Assembly: GCF_022230925.1 (NCBI RefSeq)
Contig: NZ_JAKKFH010000034.1
Coordinates: 124,001-188,000 of the forward strand
Length of the DNA stretch: 64,000 nt
DNA from: Micromonospora alfalfae
GTDB lineage: Bacteria > Actinomycetota > Actinomycetes > Mycobacteriales > Micromonosporaceae
Reading direction: 5' to 3'
The notes below the pieces were generated by a model. That model saw only the letters and a list, made by a program, of their open reading frames with translations, did not search any database and had not been told where the DNA came from. Positions 34,870 to 42,023 of this stretch are shown here, one piece after another (position 1 is the stretch's first letter; the number at the start of each line of letters is the position of its first letter). A program made the position numbers and the translations under genes.

Positions 34870-35896
34870 GCCCGTCGCCGTCAAGCTCACCGCGAAGGAC
34901 TTCAAGTCCGACCAGGAGGTGCGCTGGTGCCCCGGCTGCGGTGACTACGCGATCCTGGCAGCCATCCAGCAGTTCATGCCGGAGCTGAACATCCCCCGGG
35001 AGCGCACCGTCTTCGTCTCCGGGATCGGCTGCTCGTCCCGCTTCCCGTACTACATGAACACGTACGGGATGCACTCGATCCACGGTCGGGCCCCGGCGAT
35101 CGCGACCGGCCTGTCGGTGTCCCGGCCGGACCTGTCGGTCTGGGTGGTCACCGGTGACGGCGACGCGCTCTCCATCGGTGGCAACCACCTGATCCACGCG
35201 CTGCGGCGCAACGTCAACCTCAAGATCCTGCTGTTCAACAACCGGATCTACGGTCTGACCAAGGGCCAGTATTCACCGACGTCCGAGGTCGGCAAGATCA
35301 CCAAGTCGACGCCGGCCGGCTCGGCGGACGCCCCATTCAACCCGCTCTCGCTCGCCCTTGGCGCGGAGGCCAGTTTCGTGGGCCGCACCATCGACTCCGA
35401 CCGCAAGCACCTCCAGTCGGTGCTGCGGGCCGCCGCGGAGCACGAGGGCTCGGCCTTCGTGGAGATCTACCAGAACTGCAACATCTTCAACGACGGGGCA
35501 TTCGAACAGCTCAAGGACCCGTCCACCCGGGACGACTACCTGATCCGGCTGGAGCACGGGCAGCCGATCACCTTCGGTGCCGACGGGCGGTTCTGCGTGG
35601 TGCACCCGCCGGGCGGCTTCGGCCTGGAGGTCCGGGACACCAGCTCGGTGCGCCCGGAGGAGATCGTCGTGCACGACGCGACGGTGACCGACCCGGCGTA
35701 CGCCTTCGCACTGTCCCGGCTGCCCGGCCTGGATCTGCGCAACACCCCGATCGGGGTGTTCCGCTCGGTGGACCGACCGTCGTACGACAGCGTGGTGCAG
35801 GCTCAGCTCGCGGCCGCCAAGGCGACTGTCACCGAGACCCCCGAGCAGCAGCTCGCCGGCCTGCTGGGCAGCGGCGACACCTGGACCATCAGCTGA
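34862..35896 (+). CDS. korB: 2-oxoacid:ferredoxin oxidoreductase, beta subunit
   Basis: A 344-residue thiamine-diphosphate and [4Fe-4S] subunit. Cysteines in RWCPGCGDY and in GIGCSSRFPYY bind the cluster, and GDGDALSIGGNH with FNNRIYGLTKGQ forms the ThDP/Mg site. Together with korA it links the citric acid cycle to low-potential ferredoxin. ATG within the end of korA; the operon ends in a strong hairpin. Confidence 0.94.
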   Translation: MSEPVAVKLTAKDFKSDQEVRWCPGCGDYAILAAIQQFMPELNIPRERTVFVSGIGCSSRFPYYMNTYGMHSIHGRAPAIATGLSVSRPDLSVWVVTGDGDALSIGGNHLIHALRRNVNLKILLFNNRIYGLTKGQYSPTSEVGKITKSTPAGSADAPFNPLSLALGAEASFVGRTIDSDRKHLQSVLRAAAEHEGSAFVEIYQNCNIFNDGAFEQLKDPSTRDDYLIRLEHGQPITFGADGRFCVVHPPGGFGLEVRDTSSVRPEEIVVHDATVTDPAYAFALSRLPGLDLRNTPIGVFRSVDRPSYDSVVQAQLAAAKATVTETPEQQLAGLLGSGDTWTIS

Positions 35897-35908
35897 CCCG
35901 TCCGCACT

Positions 35909-35950
35909 GACGAGAGCGGCCGTCCCCGATCGGGGGCGGCCGCTCTCGTC
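35909..35950 (+). terminator. Terminator of korAB
   Basis: GACGAGAGCGGCCG (35909-35922) pairs with 35937-35950, and an inner CCCC/GGGG extends the stem to about 18 bp. It ends in CTCGTCGT and lies between convergent genes. Confidence 0.85.
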
Positions 35951-35964
35951 GTACCGGCGCTGTC

Positions 35965-36609
35965 TCAGCGCTGGGCGGTGGCCGGCGTCCAGAGGTTGTC
36001 GATCTCCTTCTCGGCCGCCGCGAGGCTCGCCTCGTGCAGCGGGATCAGCTCGGCCATCGCCGGCACGGACGGGGCCAGGGTCAGCTCGGCGCTGATGAAG
36101 CGCGGCTGCATGCCGGTCATCGACAGGCCGTGCGGGAGCCACGGTTCGGCGTGGTCCCAGCCGTAGCGCGGGGTGCCCTCGCCGTAGCCGCCACCCCGGG
36201 TGGCCAGCACCACGAACTCGCGTCCGCCGAGCAGGCCCTCCTGCGACGTCGGGTCGTACGCCAGGCCGGGAACGATCAGGTGGTCGACCCAGGACTTGAC
36301 GCTGCTCGGCGCGCCGAAGTTGTAGAGCGGCAGTCCGAGCAGCACCACGTCGGCCTGCTTCACCTCGTCGACCAACCGCTCGCTGAGCTCCCAGGATTCG
36401 CGCTGGGCGGGCGTGTGCTGGTCCGGTGGCGTCATCCGGGCGAGGCCGCCCTCCGAATCCAGGTGCGGCAGCGGTTCGGCGCCCAGGTCCCGGTAGGCCA
36501 CAGTGCCGTCCGGGTGCGCCGCACGCCATGCGTCGACAGCGCGGGCGGTGAGCCGCCGGCTGATCGACCAGTCACCGCGGATGCTCGAGTCGATATGCAG
36601 CAGATGCAT
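35965..36609 (-). CDS. azoR: FMN-dependent NAD(P)H azoreductase/quinone reductase
   Basis: A 214-residue flavodoxin-fold reductase. The FMN phosphate loop HIDSSIRGDWSISRRL is at the N-terminus, and PLYNFGAPSSVKSWVDHL and TRGGGYGEG form the flavin and dimer contacts of AzoR. It reduces quinones and azo compounds by two electrons, a detoxification role. A GGAGGGGG ribosome-binding site precedes the ATG. It is divergent from a MarR regulator, the usual controller of such genes. Confidence 0.92.
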   Translation of the reverse strand: MHLLHIDSSIRGDWSISRRLTARAVDAWRAAHPDGTVAYRDLGAEPLPHLDSEGGLARMTPPDQHTPAQRESWELSERLVDEVKQADVVLLGLPLYNFGAPSSVKSWVDHLIVPGLAYDPTSQEGLLGGREFVVLATRGGGYGEGTPRYGWDHAEPWLPHGLSMTGMQPRFISAELTLAPSVPAMAELIPLHEASLAAAEKEIDNLWTPATAQR

Positions 36610-36644
36610 TATTCCCCCTCCAGGAATCGTCTGTGAAGCACCAA

Positions 36645-36654
36645 CTATTTATAG
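36645..36654. promoter_or_regulatory. Candidate operator between azoR and marR
   Basis: CTAT-TT-ATAG is a short inverted repeat in the only A+T-rich part of the 82-base divergent gap. It could be the MarR operator or part of a -10 region. Confidence 0.3.
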
Positions 36655-36691
36655 CAGGCCGATGTTCCGCTGAGTCGGTAGACTGGGTCAC

Positions 36692-37171
36692 ATGTCCGCC
36701 CAGCCGCTCGACTCCTCCGAGCACCGTTCGGGCGCACTCCTGGACCACCTGGCCCGGCGGATGCGGCTGCGGTCGGAATCGGTGCTGGCGCCGCTGGGGC
36801 TACGCCCCCGGCACCTGGTCGCGCTCACAGTGCTGCGCGCCGGAGGCGGCACCGGTCAACAGGCGCTCGCCACCATCCTGGAAATGGACAGCACCAACAT
36901 CGTCGGGCTGCTCAACGACCTGGAGGCCGAGCAGTTGATCGAGCGTCGGCGCTCCCCCGAGGACCGCCGCCGACACGTCGTCGAACTCACCGAAGACGGT
37001 GCGAAACGCCTCAGCGAGGCGGAATGCGCCCTGGCCAGCGCCGAGAACGAGGTGCTGGGAGCGCTGACTCCCACCGAGCGGGAGACGCTCTACGAGCTGC
37101 TCAGCCGAGCCTCCACCGGCACAACGGTCAACTGCACCGAGGCGATCTGCGTCGCCGACGACACCTGCTGA
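36692..37171 (+). CDS. MarR-family transcriptional regulator
   Basis: A 159-residue winged-helix regulator. The recognition region TILEMDSTNIVGLLNDLEAEQLIERRR and the wing SPEDRRRHVVELTEDG are typical of MarR. It ends with a C-terminal segment containing cysteines (NCTEAICVADDTC) that might sense oxidants or electrophiles. Divergent from azoR, so probably a repressor of it and of itself, relieved by quinone-like ligands. Confidence 0.9.
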   Translation: MSAQPLDSSEHRSGALLDHLARRMRLRSESVLAPLGLRPRHLVALTVLRAGGGTGQQALATILEMDSTNIVGLLNDLEAEQLIERRRSPEDRRRHVVELTEDGAKRLSEAECALASAENEVLGALTPTERETLYELLSRASTGTTVNCTEAICVADDTC

Positions 37172-37282
37172 CGCCGCGTCACCACAGCGGCGGAGCCGGC
37201 ACACCGGCCGACAGCGGCGCGGTCAGCACGCCACCCACCGAGGGGCCGAGCCGTCACGCCGGGACACCGGAAGGCAGGACGA

Positions 37283-38296
37283 TCAGGCGGTGGTGGCCGA
37301 CTGGGGGCGGTCGTCGCGGACGTGCACCAGCATGTCGCCGGTCTCGATCACCGCGCCGGCCCGGTCGGCCAGGGTGACCACCTTGCCCCGCCGCACCAGG
37401 GCGATCACCAACGACTCCAGCTCGCGCGGCGAGCGACCCACCTCGTCCCGCTCGGCGGAACGCATCGCCAGCGCCATGCCCTGGCCGGGGGTGAGCAGGT
37501 CCTCCACCACGTCGATCAGCGGCGGCGCCGAGGTGGACAGGCCGAGCAGCCGGCCCGCCGTGGCCGAGGAGACGATCACATGGTGCGCGCCACTCTGCTT
37601 GAGCAGCGGGGCGTTCTCCGCCTCCCGCGCCGCCGCGATGATGCGGACCTGTCCCGCGGTGAGCTGCCGCACCGTCAGCGCGACCAGCACCGACGCGTCG
37701 TCACTGTCGGTCGCGATGATCACGGCCTTCGCGTTCTTGACGTGCGCCTCGTTCAGCACCGACGACCGGGTCGCCGAGCCCTCGATCGCCACCAGCCCAG
37801 CGGAGGTGGCCTGCCGCAGGGCGGCGGCACTCCGCTCCACCACCACGATCCGCGAGCGGTCCAGACCGTTCTCCATCAGGGCGGAAACAGCGCTGCGCCC
37901 CTTGGTGCCGTAGCCGCAGATGATGACGTGGTCCTTCACGGCTCTCCTCCACCGCGACAGGCGACGGCCGGTCCGGTACTGCTCGGTCAGAACTTCCAGT
38001 GTGGTGCCGACCAGGATGATAAGGAAGATCACTCGGGCCGGGGTGATGAAGAGGACGTTGACCAGCCGGGCCGACGGGGCGGACGGGGTGATGTCCCCGT
38101 AGCCGGTGGTCGAGAGCGACACGACAGCGTAGTAGAAGCAGTCGAGCAGGGTGAGGCCGTCCTCGTTGACGTCGCGGTAGCCGTCCCGGCCCAGATAGAC
38201 AGCGGCGACCACGGCGAAGACCAGGCCCAGGGCGGCGGCGAGCCGAAGGCTCAGCGCGCTCAGTGGGCCCCGGCGCTGTGCGGGAAAATGGATCAC
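37283..38296 (-). CDS. Two-TM potassium channel with TrkA-N (RCK) domain
   Basis: A 337-residue channel. Membrane helix 1 (about 18-38) is followed by the pore loop with selectivity filter TTGYGD, helix 2, then a Rossmann RCK domain (VIICGYGTKGRSAV) and a TrkA-C-like end. The RCK domain gates K+ flow in response to NAD(H) or other ligands. The GTG at 38296 places helix 1 correctly; an earlier ATG would add a Cys/Arg-rich leader. Monocistronic. Confidence 0.9.
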   Translation of the reverse strand: MIHFPAQRRGPLSALSLRLAAALGLVFAVVAAVYLGRDGYRDVNEDGLTLLDCFYYAVVSLSTTGYGDITPSAPSARLVNVLFITPARVIFLIILVGTTLEVLTEQYRTGRRLSRWRRAVKDHVIICGYGTKGRSAVSALMENGLDRSRIVVVERSAAALRQATSAGLVAIEGSATRSSVLNEAHVKNAKAVIIATDSDDASVLVALTVRQLTAGQVRIIAAAREAENAPLLKQSGAHHVIVSSATAGRLLGLSTSAPPLIDVVEDLLTPGQGMALAMRSAERDEVGRSPRELESLVIALVRRGKVVTLADRAGAVIETGDMLVHVRDDRPQSATTA

Positions 38297-38717
38297 CGTC
38301 GAACCTGCTCGCCCACCGTCGCCTGCACGCCCACAACATAGCGGGTGCACCGCCGACCGCACGTCCGGGTCGCGGCGGACAACCGGCGGCGCGCGCGTGG
38401 CTGGCATGGTCAACTCGGGTTTCAGGAAGTGGGCCGCTCAAGCGGCGTGGGATACCGCGACTTCCGGAAACCCGAGTTGATCAAAGCAGGCGCCCGCGCC
38501 CAGTCGGGCACGCCCTGCTCCCCGCCGGTAGCACCCGGACGCTGTTCCCGACGGTCACGCTGGTGCCCCAACCGGCCGCCTGGCACACCCACCTGTACCG
38601 GTGAGAGCCCCGGGCCCGCGCCATCGCAGCGGCGGGGGCCCGGACGGGTCGGTCCGGACAGCCGAGGACGGGCATGATGGGGGGGTTCCCGACGACGACC
38701 GCGAAAGTGAGGCCCGC
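38297..38717. other. Intergenic region with palindromic repeat copy B
   Basis: This 421-base gap between the divergent channel gene and the popR-like gene has no supported gene. It contains the 77-bp repeat (38407-38483) and a G+C-rich imperfect hairpin around 38607-38641. Confidence 0.5.
38407..38483. repeat. Dispersed palindromic repeat, copy B
   Basis: The same 77-bp layout as 16921-16997, with stem arms TGGTCAACTCGGGTTTC and GAAACCCGAGTTGATCA. The outer arms are nearly identical to copy A while the middle varies, as expected if the hairpin is the conserved feature. Confidence 0.85.
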
Positions 38718-39215
38718 ATGTCGTTACTGCGACGGGTGATCGGCGGGGTGCTGCGCCGCCACCGCCAGCGTCAGGGCCGCACGCTGCGCGAGGTGGCCGC
38801 GTCAGCCGACGTCTCGGTGCCCTACCTCTCGGAGGTCGAGCGGGGTCGGAAGGAGGCCTCGTCGGAGGTGCTGGCGGCGATCTGCCGAGCGCTCGGCATC
38901 AGCCTCGCCGACCTGCTCGGCGAGGCCCGCGACGACATGCGGCGGGTCGAGCCCCGCCTCCCGGCCGCGCCGCGCGCCGCGCTTACCCACCTGGAGCGGG
39001 TCGATGCGACCCGACGGGAGATCGGCAACGCCACCCTGCTGGTGGGACCACGTGTCGGCGGGTTCGTCCTGCACCGCGGGCCGGTCGCGAGCGAGCCGAC
39101 CCTCAGCGTCGTCGAAAGAGCCTCCGCTGGTGGCTCGCGCCCCGGTCCGCGTACCGCAGCCCTTGCTGACAGCGCAGAAAGCCGGCTCGGCCTGCGGCGG
39201 CTGACCGCCGCGTAG
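38718..39215 (+). CDS. PopR/ClgR-type transcriptional regulator of clp genes
   Basis: A 165-residue regulator with an XRE-type helix-turn-helix at residues 19-68 (RTLREVAASADVSVPYLSEV then ERGRKEASSE), the exact pattern of actinobacterial ClgR and PopR. These activate clpP transcription. The protein ends in LTAA; a terminal Ala-Ala is the degradation signal by which Streptomyces PopR is destroyed by Clp protease. The clpP gene lies 136 bases downstream behind two PopR-like boxes, so an activation and feedback-proteolysis loop is likely. Confidence 0.85.
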   Translation: MSLLRRVIGGVLRRHRQRQGRTLREVAASADVSVPYLSEVERGRKEASSEVLAAICRALGISLADLLGEARDDMRRVEPRLPAAPRAALTHLERVDATRREIGNATLLVGPRVGGFVLHRGPVASEPTLSVVERASAGGSRPGPRTAALADSAESRLGLRRLTAA

Positions 39216-39226
39216 GCCGCGCGGGT

Positions 39227-39256
39227 TCTGCCGTCGGCGGATCTGCCGGCGGCAGA
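39227..39256 (+). promoter_or_regulatory. Two adjacent PopR-like operator boxes
   Basis: TCTGCC-GTC-GGCGGA (39227-39241, one mismatch) and TCTGCC-GGC-GGCAGA (39242-39256, perfect) match the TCTGCC-N3-GGCAGA palindrome I recall for Streptomyces PopR upstream of clpP3. They lie end to end, 96 bases before the clpP start. Confidence 0.75.
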
Positions 39257-39351
39257 ATCACTGGGCCACCGCCGCCGTCGCCCGCACGCTGGAGGGGCCG
39301 GTAAACCGGGCGGTCCCCACCACCCGCCGGCACGGCGGAAGGCGACGACAC

Positions 39352-39951
39352 ATGATCGGGTACAACGTGCGAATGCTGGAGGGCGGGCAGCCGTCCTTCG
39401 GTGATCACGTGTTCGAGCGGCTGCTGCGGGAACGGATCGTCTTCCTCGGCACCGAGGTGACTGAGGAGTCGGCCAACCAGATCTGCGCGCAGATCCTGCT
39501 GCTCGCCGCCGAAGACGACAACCGGGACATCTACCTCTACATCAACTCGCCGGGCGGTTCGGTGAGCGCGGGAATGGCCGTCTACGACACCATGCGCTAC
39601 GTCCGCAACGACGTGGCGACACTGGCGCTCGGGTTCGCCGGCTCGATGGGGCAGTTCCTGCTCTGCGCGGGTGCGGCCGGCAAGCGGTACGCGCTGCCGC
39701 ACTCGCGGATCATGATGCACCAGCCGTCCGGCGGGATGGGTGGCACCGCTGCCGACATCACCATCCAGGCGGAGAACATGCTGCACGTGAAGCGGACGAT
39801 GCAGGAGCTGATCGCCCAGCACAGTGGACGGACCCTCGACGAGATCCAGCGGGACTGGGACCGGGACCGTTGGTTCACCGCCGAGCAGGCCCGGGAGTAC
39901 GGCCTCATCGACCAGGTGGTCACCCGAGCCGAACAGCTGCCGACGATCTGA
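39352..39951 (+). CDS. clpP: ATP-dependent Clp protease proteolytic subunit (ClpP3-like)
   Basis: A 199-residue ClpP. The catalytic triad is visible: Ser98 in GFAGSMGQ, His123 in MMHQPSGG and Asp172 in WDRDRWF. The family segment YLYINSPGGSVSAGMA is intact. Streptomyces has clpP3 and clpP4 in one operon under PopR; here a single clpP follows the regulator. It is therefore either a homo-oligomeric alternative peptidase or pairs with a ClpP encoded elsewhere. Confidence 0.93.
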   Translation: MIGYNVRMLEGGQPSFGDHVFERLLRERIVFLGTEVTEESANQICAQILLLAAEDDNRDIYLYINSPGGSVSAGMAVYDTMRYVRNDVATLALGFAGSMGQFLLCAGAAGKRYALPHSRIMMHQPSGGMGGTAADITIQAENMLHVKRTMQELIAQHSGRTLDEIQRDWDRDRWFTAEQAREYGLIDQVVTRAEQLPTI

Positions 39952-40090
39952 TCAACGTCCGGTGGCCGCGGTACCGCCAGACCACCCCACCCATTAGCCT
40001 CCATGGATATCCTGGCGGGCGCAGAAGGAGTGGGAATGACGGACGGTCACGAAGCCCAGCTGCTGCGGCGACGACACGACCACCTCCGCA

Positions 40091-41353
40091 GTGAGTCGCC
40101 GCACGATGTTGCGCGCGGCGGTGCTGGGTGCGGGTGCCATCAGCACCGGTGGCCTGCTGGCTCCCGAGGCCGCTCAGGCCGCGCCGTCGATCTACAACCC
40201 GTTCAGCGGCTACCCGATCACCGACACCTGGGAGGGTCACCTCGGCCGCGGGTCACTCGGCGGCATCGACTTCGGGATGGGGGTGGGCACGGCGTTGCCG
40301 GCCTGCGGCGCCGGCACCATCCAGAACACCCCCAACAACGGCACGGGCGGGCACACCGTCACGATCCAGCACGCGGACGGGTACCGCAGCCAGTACCTGC
40401 ACCTGTCGCAGTTCGTGCTCGGCAACGGCGCCAGCGTGGGCGCGGGCACGATCGTGGGCCGATCCGGCGGCGCGGCCGGCGCACCCGGCTCGGGCAGCTC
40501 GACGGGCCCGCACCTGCACTGGCACATGATCGACCCGTCCGGCACCCGGATCAACCCGCTGCTCTTCATCCAGCAGAACCCTGCCGACCAGCCCCGTCAG
40601 GTGTTCGAGGCGGCCAGCAACGCCGGCTGGCGCGCCCTACCGGTCTCCGGCAGTGCGGGCGCGGTGACCGGCACGGCGACGACAGCTGTCACCCTCGGAA
40701 CCACGAAGATCCTCTACACCCTCAACGGCGGCCGGATCCACGAGGCCGCCAGCAACGCCGGCTGGGCCAACCTCTGGACCGGCATCCACGGCGCACAGGG
40801 CACCGCACTGGCCGCGCTCAACCTCAACGGGGTGAAGCACATCTACAACGTCGTCGACGGGTACGTGCACGAGGCCGCCAGCAACAACGGCTGGCGCAAC
40901 CTCAACACCGGCATCGGCGGCGCTGGCTCGTCCTCGATCTCGGTGATCGCGCTGAACGGCGTCAAGTACGTCTACAGCATCGTCGGTGGCTACGTACACG
41001 AGGCGCACAGCGCCAACGCCTGGCGGAACCTGAACACGGGCATCCCGGCCTCGGCGGTAGCGGCGATCACAGTGGGCAGCACGAAGATCCTCTACACCCT
41101 GAACGGCGGCCGAGTCTACGAGGCCGCCAGCAACGCCGGCTGGGCCAACCTCTGGACCGGCATCCACGGCGCACAGGGCACCGCACTGGCCGCGCTCAAC
41201 CTCAACGGGGTGAAGCACATCTACAACGTCGTCGACGGGTACGTGCACGAGGCCGCCAGCAACAACAGTTGGCGCAACCTCAACAGCGGGGTCCGCGGCA
41301 CTCGGGCCGCCGCTCTGGGGCTGGACGGAATCAAGCTCATCTACGCCGTCTGA
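40091..41353 (+). CDS. Tat-exported M23-type peptidase domain with six C-terminal repeats
   Basis: 420 residues. A twin-arginine signal (SRRTMLRAAVLGAGA, cleaved after about residue 31) precedes an M23/LytM-like domain (35-160) containing GGIDFGMGVGT, YLHLSQ and GPHLHWH. The usual first zinc ligand, His four residues before the Asp of GGIDF, is Leu here. Then come six units of about 42 residues, each opening with EAASNAGW-like sequence and containing NGVKHIY, probably a propeller-type binding domain. A 149-bp segment is repeated perfectly within this part. GTG start; likely binds or trims peptidoglycan. Confidence 0.85.
   Translation: MSRRTMLRAAVLGAGAISTGGLLAPEAAQAAPSIYNPFSGYPITDTWEGHLGRGSLGGIDFGMGVGTALPACGAGTIQNTPNNGTGGHTVTIQHADGYRSQYLHLSQFVLGNGASVGAGTIVGRSGGAAGAPGSGSSTGPHLHWHMIDPSGTRINPLLFIQQNPADQPRQVFEAASNAGWRALPVSGSAGAVTGTATTAVTLGTTKILYTLNGGRIHEAASNAGWANLWTGIHGAQGTALAALNLNGVKHIYNVVDGYVHEAASNNGWRNLNTGIGGAGSSSISVIALNGVKYVYSIVGGYVHEAHSANAWRNLNTGIPASAVAAITVGSTKILYTLNGGRVYEAASNAGWANLWTGIHGAQGTALAALNLNGVKHIYNVVDGYVHEAASNNSWRNLNSGVRGTRAAALGLDGIKLIYAV
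40740..40888 (+). repeat. 149-bp perfect direct repeat, first copy
   Basis: Identical at every base to 41118-41266, 378 bases downstream, inside the repeat domain of the M23-type gene. Identity includes third codon positions. Confidence 0.95.
41118..41266 (+). repeat. 149-bp perfect direct repeat, second copy
   Basis: Second copy of the segment at 40740-40888. Perfect identity implies recent duplication or ongoing gene conversion. Confidence 0.95.
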
Positions 41354-41368
41354 CTGGCCCGCTGATCT

Positions 41369-41416
41369 TCGAGGTGCCCCCGGCAGGATTCGAACCTGCG
41401 ACACACGGTTTAGGAA
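41369..41416 (-). repeat. Left attachment site (tRNA-Arg 3' fragment)
   Basis: 48 bp identical to 45616-45663. Positions 41375-41416 correspond to the tRNA from anticodon to discriminator. The sequence beyond (GGCGACGCAGG) does not continue the tRNA, so this copy cannot be a functional tRNA. Confidence 0.9.
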
Positions 41417-41483
41417 GGCGACGCAGGCAGGGTGACCACGGGGGCCATGACCTGCACGCCCGAGGATCCACCGATCCCGCGAG

Positions 41484-41509
41484 CCAAGATCATTGCACGC
41501 ATTCTGCAC
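41484..41509 (+). repeat. Island-end direct repeat, left copy
   Basis: CAAGATCATTGCACG followed by CATTCTGCAC recurs with two differences at 45491-45514 near the other end of the island. Possible integrase arm-type sites. Confidence 0.6.
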
Positions 41510-41778
41510 CACGCGCTGCGGGCACCCGAGGACGGCCGGAGGCCGCCCGCAGGGGGTCGCAGCGCAGGCTTACCTCAGCCTTGCAATGACCAAGCCTCTT
41601 GCCGGCCGGCATCGGCGGCTGCCCGCTAGCCCGCTCGCCGTGCCGTCCGCAGCTGACCTCAGACCGCGCGCCCAGAGCTCCTACCTCGGTCCGGACCTGC
41701 CATCGCCTCTCGACGTTTTACAGCGCCCGTGGCCCTCGCATGTACTGGCGTTGCACGGGATAGGAATGTTGCACGGAT

Positions 41779-41841
41779 CGCGAGGTCCACGTTGTGCTCA
41801 CCAAGGCCGGGTGGAGCATCACACGAGTTCGAGAACACTAG
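41779..41841 (+). pseudogene. Possible remnant of a HicA-type toxin gene
   Basis: The frame reads REVHVVLTKAGWSITRVREH and stops. This resembles the start of HicA toxins (REV..LxxAGWxxxRxRGSH). There is a stop codon upstream, no proper start and no HicB partner. It is short, so coincidence is possible. Confidence 0.3.
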
Positions 41842-42023
41842 GCCGCCTGAGCACTGCGGATCGCATTGAGAGTCTCATTCGATCTTCGCTGGGCGAGAGG
41901 TGACCACCAGCTACGACTTCCTTTAGCGAGATCCCGGAGGTTCCTGGCCTGGCCCCTGACGCCGGTTGGTCTAGACTCTCAGCAACAGGCTCGCAAACTC
42001 GCCTCCCGACCTAGGAGGTCCCG

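Larger units (their letters stand above)
41417..42023. other. Left end of the island, no convincing intact gene
   Basis: Contains several TTGCAC or TCTGCAC motifs (41493, 41502, 41750 and 41769) and a possible HicA remnant at 41779-41841. Short open frames here lack ribosome-binding sites. The last 20 bases hold the AGGAGG ribosome-binding site (42013-42018) of the ATPase gene. Confidence 0.5.

Noticed and set aside
41375-41416. Possible second tRNA-Arg gene
   Set aside because: Only the 3' half matches; the 5' acceptor, D-arm and half of the anticodon arm are absent, so it is an attachment-site fragment.
40003-41589. 528-codon plus-strand frame over the M23-type gene
   Set aside because: Out-of-frame shadow of the true gene that also runs through the tRNA fragment.
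41587-41903. Small plus-strand frame in the left island end
   Set aside because: No ribosome-binding site, low-complexity translation, and the overlapping frame with HicA-like sequence is at least as plausible.
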